From: an uncultured Kiritimatiellota bacterium
Lineage (GTDB): Bacteria > Verrucomicrobiota > Kiritimatiellia > RFP12 > UBA1067
Direction of reading: 5' to 3'
Assembly (NCBI GenBank): GCA_934635225.1
Contig: CAKTYZ010000002.1
Coordinates: forward strand, 1 to 64,000
DNA length: 64,000 nucleotides
A program made the translations under genes and the position numbers. Position 1 is the stretch's first letter; each line of letters starts with the position of its first letter. Below are positions 42,950-50,664 of the stretch, piece by piece. The notes beneath the pieces were generated by a model. The model made no database searches, had not been told where the DNA came from, and saw nothing but the letters and a program-made list of their open reading frames with translations.

Positions 42950-42958
42950 TTATAGCAT
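42950..42958 (-). promoter_or_regulatory. extended -10 promoter of the HTH/R-M operon
   Basis: TGCTATAAT on the minus strand lies about 30 nt before the HTH start. No TTGACA-like -35 is seen; the palindrome AAACAT-A-ATGTTT occupies that place. Confidence 0.6.
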
Positions 42959-42976
42959 TTCAGGAGGTAAAAAGTA

Positions 42977-42989
42977 AAACATAATGTTT
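42977..42989. promoter_or_regulatory. candidate operator overlapping the -35 region
   Basis: AAACAT and ATGTTT are perfect 6-bp arms around one base, within an AT-rich patch. The position, centred ~30 bp upstream of the -10, would let the HTH protein block polymerase. Confidence 0.5.
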
Positions 42990-43148
42990 ATTTTATGCGA
43001 AGCGCAAAGGTTTTCCACTCTCCGAAGTTCGCAGGATGAGGAAAGAAAAAGGCCTGTTCTTCGAGATAAGCCCTCTGCGCCCGCTCTGAGGCTCGGCCTT
43101 GGAGACGAATCGGACTCGACCGCACCGCGTCAGGAAGACGGCTGGACG

Positions 43149-43248
43149 TCTCAACGGAGAGATCCAAACGTCTCAACGGAGACGCGGCGTTCTCTCCGTT
43201 GAGTCATCGCGTTCTCTCCGTTGAGAGATTCCGTTCTCTCCGTTGAGA
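43149..43248. repeat. five-copy inverted-repeat array with an exact 22-bp period
   Basis: TCTC-NNNN-GAGA units start at 43149, 43171, 43193, 43215 and 43237, always 22 bp apart. The centre reads AACG in the first two and CGTT in the last three, so the array switches orientation once; one unit ends GAGT. It shares the word CGCGTTCTCT with the array at 13916. It overlaps the murC stop region and adds residues to MurC. The rest of the gap toward the HTH gene (42959-43148) holds the operator palindrome and nothing else I recognise. Confidence 0.85.
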
Positions 43249-44538
43249 CGTCCGAACGCCGCCACGGACGCATGAAAAGCAGGCCGCCAACCGCTGGGCG
43301 AGACGCGGCAACCCCATGTCTCGGGCTCCGCAAGTCACGAAACAGCCGAAATCGGCCCCGCGTGCCGCGCACCAGTCAAAAGCCGCGTCCAGATCCGGGA
43401 TACACACCACGCGCGCGACCGCTGTCGCGCCTTGACGCGCCATCTCCTCGACGAGTGCCGCCGCGTTGATCGACCGATCCGTCGTGCCGCCGGCATCGTA
43501 GACAGGCAAGAGCAACAGCCTGTCCTGCGGGCGAATCGTCTCGGCAAACATCGCCGCGAGGGCCCCGCACATCTTCCGCAACGGCGCATATCCGTGCGGT
43601 CGCCAGATGGCACAGACGCCTTGCGGATACTTCTCCGCCAACGTCATCCACATGGCTTTCAGCTTTTCCGGGTTGTGAGCGTAGTCGTCGTAGACGGACG
43701 GGAAGGCAGAAGACCGGTCGGAGGACTCGGGCGTGATGCGCTGAAGACGGCGTTCGACGCCCTTGAAGGAAAGGAGCGCCGCCCGCGCCCGCGCCGCGTC
43801 ACAGCCCAATGCCACCGCCATGCGCAGCGCCAAGGCCGCGTTCTGACGGTTGTGTCTCCCCGGAATGGAGACTTCGACCTCACGCGCACAACCCGGGACA
43901 ACCCGGGACAATTCGTTCCGTCCGTCAATGACAGGACCTTTGCAGCCCTTGATGAACGCGTCGAAGACCTCATCCATCTCCTCTTTCGAGTAATGGTCAG
44001 CGGACGCGTTCGTGACAATCGCCGCGTAAGGGCGGAAAGCGACCAACGATTTGTCGGACTCATCCACCTCCGCCACGGCATAGTCGCCCTGCCCAAAGCG
44101 CACGGCCCCTTCCCAGCCCGGCACGTTTGCGCCGTTGACGCAGAGCGGATCCAGCCCGCATTCGGACAAGACATGCCCGAGCATCGCCGTCACCGTCGAT
44201 TTGCCGCAGGTCCCGACGACCGCCACGAGCTTGTGCCCGCCCAACGCGCACGCCAACGCCTTGGCGCGATGCGTGACGGGAATGCCGAGCGCGTGCGCCT
44301 TCCGAAGGCCGGCGTTCGTCTCCTCAATGGCCGTCGAGACGATCACCTCGTCCGTCGTCGCGTCAATGCCACTCCCGTCGTCGGGGAAGACGGTCACGCC
44401 GAGCGACTCAAGGAAAAGGACATTCGGCGTTTCACGCGCCCGATCCGCTCCCGTGACGACGCAACCCTGCCGGACGAGAGCCGTCGCCAACGCGCTCATG
44501 CCGACGCCACCGATGCCAATCAGATGAACCTTGCGCAT
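43204..44538 (-). CDS. murC: UDP-N-acetylmuramate--L-alanine ligase (MurC-like)
   Basis: The Mur ligase (444 aa) has N-terminal HLIGIGGVGMSALA (UDP-substrate Rossmann motif). The ATP loop GTCGKSTVTAML is unusual: MurC/Mpl usually read GTHGKTTT, so His and Thr are replaced by Cys and Ser. GRHNRQNAALALRMA and YDDYAHNPEKLKA are the central and C-terminal domain motifs. It attaches L-Ala to UDP-MurNAc in the cytoplasm. The last ~20 residues (SQRRERNLSTERTR) are encoded by the 22-bp repeat array and lie outside the family's normal end. ATG 44538 is preferred over an upstream TTG. Mpl-like recycling ligase is the alternative. Confidence 0.85.
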   Translation of the reverse strand: MRKVHLIGIGGVGMSALATALVRQGCVVTGADRARETPNVLFLESLGVTVFPDDGSGIDATTDEVIVSTAIEETNAGLRKAHALGIPVTHRAKALACALGGHKLVAVVGTCGKSTVTAMLGHVLSECGLDPLCVNGANVPGWEGAVRFGQGDYAVAEVDESDKSLVAFRPYAAIVTNASADHYSKEEMDEVFDAFIKGCKGPVIDGRNELSRVVPGCAREVEVSIPGRHNRQNAALALRMAVALGCDAARARAALLSFKGVERRLQRITPESSDRSSAFPSVYDDYAHNPEKLKAMWMTLAEKYPQGVCAIWRPHGYAPLRKMCGALAAMFAETIRPQDRLLLLPVYDAGGTTDRSINAAALVEEMARQGATAVARVVCIPDLDAAFDWCAARGADFGCFVTCGARDMGLPRLAQRLAACFSCVRGGVRTSQRRERNLSTERTR

Positions 44539-44559
44539 GCTCAACGTCCGTTCTTCGCG

Positions 44560-45075
44560 TCAGATGGTGTAGTGGCGGATCGTCTGCCCGTCGAAGTAGC
44601 CAAACGAACGGGACGTGCCCCCCTTCGGCAGGGAGACCGATCCGGGGTTGAAGACTGTCAGCCCGCACGGCAGTTTCTTCAGTTCGGAAATGTGCGTGTG
44701 TCCGTGCGCCAGCACGGACCCGAGACCCAGCGGCGGCAGACGGTCCTCGTTCCACAGATGCCCGTGCGTGCAGAAGAACGTCTCGTTCCCCGCCTCGACC
44801 ATCACATAGTCGCTCATCATCGGGAACTCGAACATCATCTGATCGACCTCGGCGTCACAGTTGCCGCGCACGGCGATGATCTTGTCCTTGCGGGCGTTCA
44901 GCATCCGCGCGACCTTCACCGGGTCATAGAAATCCGGCACGCCGTTGCGCGGACCGTGGTAGAGAAGATCGCCCAGCAGGACGATTCGGTCGTAGCCCAA
45001 CGTATCGGCGGAAGCGAACGCGGCCTCCAACGCGGAGGGAACGCCATGGATATCACTCAAAAAAAGAAGTTTCAT
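44560..45075 (-). CDS. YfcE/MJ0936-type metallophosphoesterase
   Basis: The phosphodiesterase (171 aa) begins MKLLFLSDIHGVPSALEAAF (metal ligands D and H), with LLGDLLYHGPRN, VRGNCDAEVD, THGHLW and LAHGHTHISE, then FNPGSVSLPKGG. This is the complete calcineurin-like metal site of the YfcE family. The physiological substrate is unknown. No ribosome binding site is seen before ATG 45075. It follows the fumarase genes by 45 nt and precedes murC by 21 nt. Confidence 0.9.
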   Translation of the reverse strand: MKLLFLSDIHGVPSALEAAFASADTLGYDRIVLLGDLLYHGPRNGVPDFYDPVKVARMLNARKDKIIAVRGNCDAEVDQMMFEFPMMSDYVMVEAGNETFFCTHGHLWNEDRLPPLGLGSVLAHGHTHISELKKLPCGLTVFNPGSVSLPKGGTSRSFGYFDGQTIRHYTI

Positions 45076-45119
45076 AAGGCACAAGAGAAGGAAGTAAGGA
45101 ATGGCCGGGTCGTATAGAG

Positions 45120-45692
45120 TCAGGTTCTGAGGCAAGCGCTCAGGGCCTGAGCGGAAATCTTGTTGACATCCTCGAACAGCGAACGCCCATGGGCATCCAT
45201 CGCCACAACGCCGCGAAAGTCCACGACATCGAAATGCCAGACGGCCTCTGCCGCGCCAAACTCCCGAAGGAGCGAGACGCCTGCGACTTTCTTCACGGAC
45301 GCCGCGTAGAGCGCACCCGCGCCGCCGATGGCCTGAACGTAGACGCAACCGCACGCACGGAGGGCCTCGTGCGTCGCGACATCCATGCCGCCCTTGCCGA
45401 TGATCAGCCGCACGCCCGACGCCTGAATAAACGCCGGTTCATAAGGGTTCTCGCGCACGCTCGTCGTCGGTCCGGCAGAAACGACGCGCCAGCCGCCGTC
45501 GCCCGGCACGCAGACCGGACCGCAGTGGTAGAGTGCGCCATCCGTAAAATCGACGGGCATCGCGCCACCGTCGGCAAAGAACTTGTGGAACTTGTCACGG
45601 CCCGTGTAAAGCCGTCCGGTAATCGACACGGCGTCGCCCGCCTTGAGCGCGCGCACGGAAATCTCGTCAAATGGATAACGAAGCGGAATCAT
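45120..45692 (-). CDS. class I fumarate hydratase, beta (C-terminal) subunit
   Basis: The protein (190 aa) matches the C-terminal domain of iron-sulfur fumarases: VSITGRLYTGRDKFHKFF, YHCGPVCVPGDGGW, SAGPTTSVRENPY, IGKGGM and the C-terminal DFRGVVAMDAHGRSLF. With the alpha subunit it hydrates fumarate to malate, or handles tartrate in the related TtdAB. The start ATG immediately follows the alpha-subunit stop (TAGATG), so translation is coupled. Confidence 0.9.
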   Translation of the reverse strand: MIPLRYPFDEISVRALKAGDAVSITGRLYTGRDKFHKFFADGGAMPVDFTDGALYHCGPVCVPGDGGWRVVSAGPTTSVRENPYEPAFIQASGVRLIIGKGGMDVATHEALRACGCVYVQAIGGAGALYAASVKKVAGVSLLREFGAAEAVWHFDVVDFRGVVAMDAHGRSLFEDVNKISAQALSACLRT

Positions 45693-46550
45693 CTAAAACT
45701 CCATCGTACGTCGCCGGCAGGCCCAGCACAGATACGCGATCGTCACGAAGAACGAAGCCGGCACACGCGTACGCGCGGCGACTTTGACGCCCAGGAGCGT
45801 CGTCTTGCCGCCCAGCCCCATGGGACCGATCCCGAGACGGTTCGCGTCGCGCAACAGGCTCTTCTCAAGCCTCAAGACCACCGCGTCGCGCCGGCCTTCC
45901 TTTTCGTCCAGCGGACGCAGAAGCTGTCTCTTCGCGACCTCAAAGCCCGTCGCGCGATCCCCACCGACGCAGACGCCGAGGATTCCGGGCGCACAGCCAT
46001 AGCCCTGAATCTTCTGGACGGCATCCAAGACGCAGGCGCGGACGCCCGCAAGATCACGCCCCGCGCCCAGTGTCGAGTCGGGCAGCGAATACTGGCGCGA
46101 CATGTTTTCAGAGCCGCCGCCCTTCAGAAGAAGCGTCACGCGACGCGGCGTCGAACCATCGCTCTCTTCCTCATAGTGAATGACAGGCGCACCCACCGCG
46201 CAGTTGTCGTCGCAGCTCCGCCCGGACAACGCGTCAATCGTATTCTTGCGCAGGTAACCGAGTTCCGTCGCACGTGCAACAGCCTGCTGGAGGAGAGACG
46301 GCGTCACGCGACGACGAAGCCGCGTATCGACGAAGAACGTCAGCGTGCCCGTGTCCTGACAAAGCGGCACGCCTTTCTCGTGGGCCAGGGCGCAATTGTC
46401 AAGAATCGTCCGCAAGACGACCGCAGCCGAACTTCCGCGCGCCTCGCGACGTGCCGCCGTGCGCAACGCGGACAGCACGTCTTCCGGAAGAGACGAACTC
46501 GTCTCGCGAATGAGCGAAACCAGTCGTTCAAGCGTCGAGGGCCGTGCCAT
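45693..46550 (-). CDS. class I fumarate hydratase, alpha (N-terminal, 4Fe-4S) subunit
   Basis: The protein (285 aa) supplies the [4Fe-4S] site. The motifs are GVPLCQDTG (Cys ligand), DDNCAVGAPVIHYE, KGGGSENMSRQY, PGILGVCVGGDR (Cys ligand) and GIGPMGLGGKTTLLGVK. Two-subunit class I fumarases and L-tartrate dehydratases share this layout; fumarase is the likelier central-metabolism role. Oxygen sensitivity of this class fits an anaerobe. It directly follows the cupin gene (TAAATG) and is read with the beta subunit. Confidence 0.9.
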   Translation of the reverse strand: MARPSTLERLVSLIRETSSSLPEDVLSALRTAARREARGSSAAVVLRTILDNCALAHEKGVPLCQDTGTLTFFVDTRLRRRVTPSLLQQAVARATELGYLRKNTIDALSGRSCDDNCAVGAPVIHYEEESDGSTPRRVTLLLKGGGSENMSRQYSLPDSTLGAGRDLAGVRACVLDAVQKIQGYGCAPGILGVCVGGDRATGFEVAKRQLLRPLDEKEGRRDAVVLRLEKSLLRDANRLGIGPMGLGGKTTLLGVKVAARTRVPASFFVTIAYLCWACRRRTMEF

Positions 46551-46880
46551 TTACGCGTTGATGATAAGCGCCATGAAAACGACGTCTTCCTTGCCGTTCT
46601 CGTTGCTGAGCGCATGGCCCGAACCATCCGGCGTCCACGTCACGTCGCCGGCCTTCACCAGGCGCTTGACGCCATTGTCGTCATAGACGCCTTCGCCCGA
46701 AAGGATGAAGTAGCATTCGCCGTTGCCGTGATGCTCATGATAGCCGAGGACATCGCCCGGACGAAGGGTCACGCGCGCGTAAAGGCCGCATTTGTCCTTC
46801 ATCTCAGCCTCGGTCAGAATCTTTTCGAGTTTCATCGTTCCCTTGCCGCCGCAGGGGTTGTTCTCGTAGATGACTTCCAT
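46551..46880 (-). CDS. small cupin-domain protein
   Basis: The protein (109 aa) is a single cupin barrel. Motif 1 is LRPGDVLGYHEHHGNGECYFILSGEG (two His and Glu as metal ligands) and motif 2 is KAGDVTWTPDGSGHALSN. Such stand-alone cupins bind a metal and a small ligand; no specific reaction can be assigned. GGAGGAG precedes ATG 46880, and the gene heads a tight unit with the two fumarase genes. Confidence 0.88.
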   Translation of the reverse strand: MEVIYENNPCGGKGTMKLEKILTEAEMKDKCGLYARVTLRPGDVLGYHEHHGNGECYFILSGEGVYDDNGVKRLVKAGDVTWTPDGSGHALSNENGKEDVVFMALIINA

Positions 46881-46947
46881 TTTTCGTTCTCCTCCTTTGG
46901 ATGCTCCGAATCAAATCACTCGCGCTCATCCGCCCGTTTGCCGAGGC

Positions 46948-47748
46948 TCACGACGCGGCGCCCGACACGTCAAGCGTGTCCCAGTCGATCACGCCCTCGA
47001 AGACCTTTTTCACGGGCCCCATGAGCGTGACGGCCTCAAACGCGTCGCCCGTCCATTCGCCCTCCACGACAAGCTCGTAGCCTTCGGCCGTCAGGATGCG
47101 GACCGGGAACGCCATGCGGTGCTGCGCAACGCCGACAACGGCGACTGCCACGGCGCCCGTTCCGCACGCGCCCGTCTCAGCCTCCACGCCACGCTCATAC
47201 GTGCGGACGGTCGCACGATGCGGCGGATGATAGACGACAAAATCGACGTTCGTCCCCGCCGGCGCAAACTCCTCCGACAGGCGGATTCGCCGCCCCTCGC
47301 CCACGACATCGACGGAAGCCAAGCTTGTGACGGGGACGATCTTGTGCGGCACGCCGCTGTTGACGAAATCCAGACGCAGGTCTTTCGGCTTTGGCATCCA
47401 GACCTTCACGAGCGTCTCATCGACGATCTCCGCGCGGACGAGTCCCGCCTGCGTCTCAAAGCGCATCGTCTTCTCCTTCACGACGCCAATGGCGCGCGCA
47501 AAGGCCGCGACGCAGCGCGCGCCATTGCCGCACAACTCGGCTTCGGTCCCGTCGGGATTGAAGAACCGCATCCGAAAATCAGCCTCCGTCGAGGGCTGGA
47601 CGAGGATGATGCCCTCGCAACCGACGCCGGTACGGTGCGCCGCCATCGCCGCCAATCGCCGCCCGTCGGTCGGCACCGTTCCCGCGCGGTCGTCAATCAG
47701 GATGAAATCGTTCCCCGCGCCATGCATCTTCGTGAAAGACACGTTCAT
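46948..47748 (-). CDS. dapF: diaminopimelate epimerase
   Basis: DapF (266 aa) interconverts LL- and meso-diaminopimelate for lysine and peptidoglycan. Signatures are FTKMHGAGNDFILID, the first catalytic Cys in ELCGNGARC, NSGVPHKIV and the second catalytic Cys in GACGTGAVA. ATG 47748 begins MNVSFTKMHG; the upstream GTG codons are part of the preceding stop region. Meso-DAP peptidoglycan is implied, which fits the neighbouring murC. Confidence 0.95.
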   Translation of the reverse strand: MNVSFTKMHGAGNDFILIDDRAGTVPTDGRRLAAMAAHRTGVGCEGIILVQPSTEADFRMRFFNPDGTEAELCGNGARCVAAFARAIGVVKEKTMRFETQAGLVRAEIVDETLVKVWMPKPKDLRLDFVNSGVPHKIVPVTSLASVDVVGEGRRIRLSEEFAPAGTNVDFVVYHPPHRATVRTYERGVEAETGACGTGAVAVAVVGVAQHRMAFPVRILTAEGYELVVEGEWTGDAFEAVTLMGPVKKVFEGVIDWDTLDVSGAAS

Positions 47749-47750
47749 CT

Positions 47751-49943
47751 TCACCACCAACCTTTCTCTTCCGGAACATCTGCCCCGCCGTTGAGGCGGA
47801 TAAGGTCCATCAGCACGCGGAACGACTCGTCCAGCACGACGTCGTTCTTCTGACGCTCGTTGCGCCGACGCCGACGCTTCTTCGACGCGGTCTCGTCATC
47901 GTCGTCCTCATTCTCCTCATCGTCAATCTCGCGCAGTTCGCGGTCTGCCGCCATCTGGGCCTTGCGCGCGGCGTATTCGAGCGAGACCATCTCGCGTTCG
48001 GAAATCTCCTTCATGCCGTTCACGTTCGCGAGATGCTTCATGAACCGCTCGTCCGCCTTCGTCCGCGCACGCGAACGCGCGTCCAGTTCCGCCACATGCT
48101 CGTTCAGATTCCACGCCTTCAGATAGTCCGCCGGGCGAATCCGGCTGAACGGCAGGGCGTACGTGAGCTTGTCCTCGCCAATGTCAAGCGAGTCCAGCAG
48201 CGACGGCAGATGGACATCCGCCGCAACGCCCTCCACCTGCGTCGAGCGCCCGTCGATGCGGTAGAAGCGCGCCGTCGTGATCTTGCATGACCCGTATTTC
48301 TCGGGACCAAGCCCCAAGACCGTCTGAACCGTGCCCTTGCCGTGCGTGCGGATGTCACCGAGAACCACGGCGCGCCCCGTATCCTGAAGATGTCCGGCGA
48401 CGATCTCCGACGCCGACGCACTCGCGCGATCCGTCAAGACGACCATCGGCTTCTTGAATGCGATCGGATTCCCCGGCGGAATCGGCAGACAGCCGACCGA
48501 GCGGACATCGCGAATCTGGACGACCGGGCCGGACTGCACGAACAAGGCCGAGAGCATGACCGCCTCACGCAGGGAACCGCCGCCGTTGCCGCGCAAATCG
48601 AGGACGAGCCCCTCGACGCCTTCCGCATTGAAGTCACAGAGGTAGCGCGCGACATCCATCGCACAGCTGCGGAAGCCCTCCTCGTTCGGCTTCTTGTCCA
48701 TCGTGCCGTAGAATCCGGGCAGATAGACATAGCCCAGCTTGCGCGTCGCGCCTTCGAGCGTCACGCGCTCGACGCGTCCCGTCGCCGCCTGGTCCTCGAG
48801 CTTGATCTCGTCGCGCACCAGTTCGATGAGCTTCTTCGTCGCGCCCGAAGTGTCGGAACGCGGCACGATCTGCAACGTGACATGCGTGCCTTTCTTGCCG
48901 CGAATCTTCTTGACGGACTTCTTCAACGGCTGCCACATGACGTCTTCCATCTCGCCCTGTCCCTGCTGAACGCCGACGATTTTGTCGCCTTCCTTGATGC
49001 GCCCGTCCACATCAACCGGACCGCCAGGCATGATCTCGACGATCTTGAGCGCGCCCTCGTCCATCGAGAGCACGGCGCCGACGCCACAGAGCGTGAGATT
49101 CATCTCCATGTCGAAGTCCTCCTTCGAGGCGGGTGACATGTAGTCCGTATGCGGATCATAGGCGCGTCCCAGTGCGCTCAGATAGCTCTGGAGAACCGCT
49201 TCCTCGTCCGGCTCCGTCAGGACGGTGACGTACTGGCGATACTTCTTGACAAGATCCGTCGCCGCGTCAAGACGGTTCGTGGACTTGTCGAGCTCATGGC
49301 CGATCTGCGCGACCAGCAACTCGTTCTTGAGCCGCCGCCGCCAGTGCTCCTCGGCGTCCTCGCGTGTCGCCGGCCACGGCGCATCCTTGCGCCGAATGCG
49401 ATACGTCTCGTTCGTCGAGAAGTCCCAAGTGCCTTTCACAAGCAGATTGGTCGCGAAATCGACGCGCTCACGCAGCCGCGTCACATAAAGATTGTAAAGG
49501 TCATAGCCGAACGAGACGTCACCGCGTTCGATCTCATCGTCAATCGTCTTCTCATGTGCCGCCAGGCGGTCAAGGTCCGACTGGAGAAAGACGGAATGGT
49601 CGAAATCGTAGAACGTGACAAGGTTGGTCCATGCGCGACGGGAAATCTCATCGTTCAGCGGCTGCTGAAGAACGTGATATCTCGGCAACATGCCGCCGAA
49701 CCGCTGCGCGATGCGCCCGTAGTAATTGCGCGGCTCGATCTTCTTCACCGCCTTGGGAGCAGACGCGGCAGCAGGCTCGACAAGCGCGGCGGCAATCGGT
49801 TCGGTCGACGGCTGCGGCTGAGACGCCGTCACGCGCACAGGCTCGGACAGCTCGGACGCGGGCGGCTCCGCCACGCACTGGCATCCCCAGATGATGAGGC
49901 CCAGCGTGGCGATCGAAAGGGACAGGCAAAGAATCTTCTTCAT
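47751..49943 (-). CDS. S41 C-terminal processing (tail-specific) protease, Prc-like lipoprotein
   Basis: The protease (730 aa) has a lipoprotein signal (LGLIIWGCQ, lipobox Cys ~21). The N-terminal helical domain is followed by a PDZ domain (GVGAVLSMDEGALKIVEIMPGG, ~240-310). The S41 core contains LRGNGGGSLREA, SASASEIVAGHLQDTGRA (catalytic Ser) and HGKGTVQ (catalytic Lys). A charged C-terminal tail (EENEDDDDETASKKRRRRRNE) closes it. It cleaves C-termini of periplasmic proteins. It overlaps the NERD gene by ATGA. Confidence 0.93.
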   Translation of the reverse strand: MKKILCLSLSIATLGLIIWGCQCVAEPPASELSEPVRVTASQPQPSTEPIAAALVEPAAASAPKAVKKIEPRNYYGRIAQRFGGMLPRYHVLQQPLNDEISRRAWTNLVTFYDFDHSVFLQSDLDRLAAHEKTIDDEIERGDVSFGYDLYNLYVTRLRERVDFATNLLVKGTWDFSTNETYRIRRKDAPWPATREDAEEHWRRRLKNELLVAQIGHELDKSTNRLDAATDLVKKYRQYVTVLTEPDEEAVLQSYLSALGRAYDPHTDYMSPASKEDFDMEMNLTLCGVGAVLSMDEGALKIVEIMPGGPVDVDGRIKEGDKIVGVQQGQGEMEDVMWQPLKKSVKKIRGKKGTHVTLQIVPRSDTSGATKKLIELVRDEIKLEDQAATGRVERVTLEGATRKLGYVYLPGFYGTMDKKPNEEGFRSCAMDVARYLCDFNAEGVEGLVLDLRGNGGGSLREAVMLSALFVQSGPVVQIRDVRSVGCLPIPPGNPIAFKKPMVVLTDRASASASEIVAGHLQDTGRAVVLGDIRTHGKGTVQTVLGLGPEKYGSCKITTARFYRIDGRSTQVEGVAADVHLPSLLDSLDIGEDKLTYALPFSRIRPADYLKAWNLNEHVAELDARSRARTKADERFMKHLANVNGMKEISEREMVSLEYAARKAQMAADRELREIDDEENEDDDDETASKKRRRRRNERQKNDVVLDESFRVLMDLIRLNGGADVPEEKGWW

Positions 49944-50614
49944 GAAGCGATCTCCATCAGACCGACGAGCCGATCCAGCTCCACCGGCGGAATCACAATG
50001 CGGTCGGACGCGAAGCCGACCTTCAGTTCGTTCGAGTTAATGACAATGACGCCACGGACATTCGCCCGATGCGCGGCAAACGAATCCGACGCAAAGACAA
50101 GAACGGGCGTGACGAGGCCTTCCCAGCCCTTCGCGACAAGGGCATTGCGGACGAGCGTCGCCTCTTTGAGCGTCTGCGCAAGCGGATCGCGGTCCGGCAA
50201 CTGCCCGTTCAACAGGATATGCCCGTCCTCGACCGTGACCGATCCGCGCCAAGTCTTCGTCTCCACCGAAAAGACGCCGCCCGGGCCGACCACGACATGG
50301 TCCACATGCGCGCGCCCCGCCGCGAAGTCATTGAAGACATGGTAGGAACTCGGCAAACTGGCAAGCACGCCCGCGACCTTCTCCTCGCCACGCGCTCCCT
50401 TGAAGAAACGCTCGACATGCCGCAAACCACGGTGCAGACTGACAATCATCCACACCAACGAGGCGACTAAGAGAATCGCCGCGACCGAAGGCACGGCCAA
50501 GAAGAGCGCGAGCGAAAAGCCCGAGGCGAAAACGCCGAGGAACAGAGGCCAAAGCCCAGCGACCATTCCTTTGACGCGCGCCCATTCGCCTGCGATGCCG
50601 TGTATGTGAGCCAT
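49940..50614 (-). CDS. NERD-domain membrane protein
   Basis: The protein (224 aa) has two N-terminal membrane helices (GLWPLFLGVFASGFSLALFLAV; IILL-type AAILLVASLVWMIVSL). The cytoplasmic NERD (nuclease-related) domain follows: ARGEEKVAGVL, HVFNDFAAGRAHVDHVVVGPGGVFSVETKTWRG, with the conserved D...ExK of a PD-(D/E)XK-like fold. Its substrate is unknown. An extended -10 (TGGTATAAT) at 50656-50664 overlaps the dxs stop. Confidence 0.85.
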   Translation of the reverse strand: MAHIHGIAGEWARVKGMVAGLWPLFLGVFASGFSLALFLAVPSVAAILLVASLVWMIVSLHRGLRHVERFFKGARGEEKVAGVLASLPSSYHVFNDFAAGRAHVDHVVVGPGGVFSVETKTWRGSVTVEDGHILLNGQLPDRDPLAQTLKEATLVRNALVAKGWEGLVTPVLVFASDSFAAHRANVRGVIVINSNELKVGFASDRIVIPPVELDRLVGLMEIAS

Positions 50615-50655
50615 ATCCGATGAATCTCAGTTTGCTGTTTTGTCCGATTCGACAA

Positions 50656-50664
50656 ATTATACCA
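50656..50664 (-). promoter_or_regulatory. extended -10 promoter of the NERD-S41 unit
   Basis: TGGTATAAT on the minus strand lies about 40 nt before ATG 50614 and overlaps the end of dxs. Confidence 0.55.

Noticed and set aside
43149..43248. CRISPR array or terminator cluster
   Set aside because: The 22-bp period is too short for CRISPR, and the hairpins lack T-runs.
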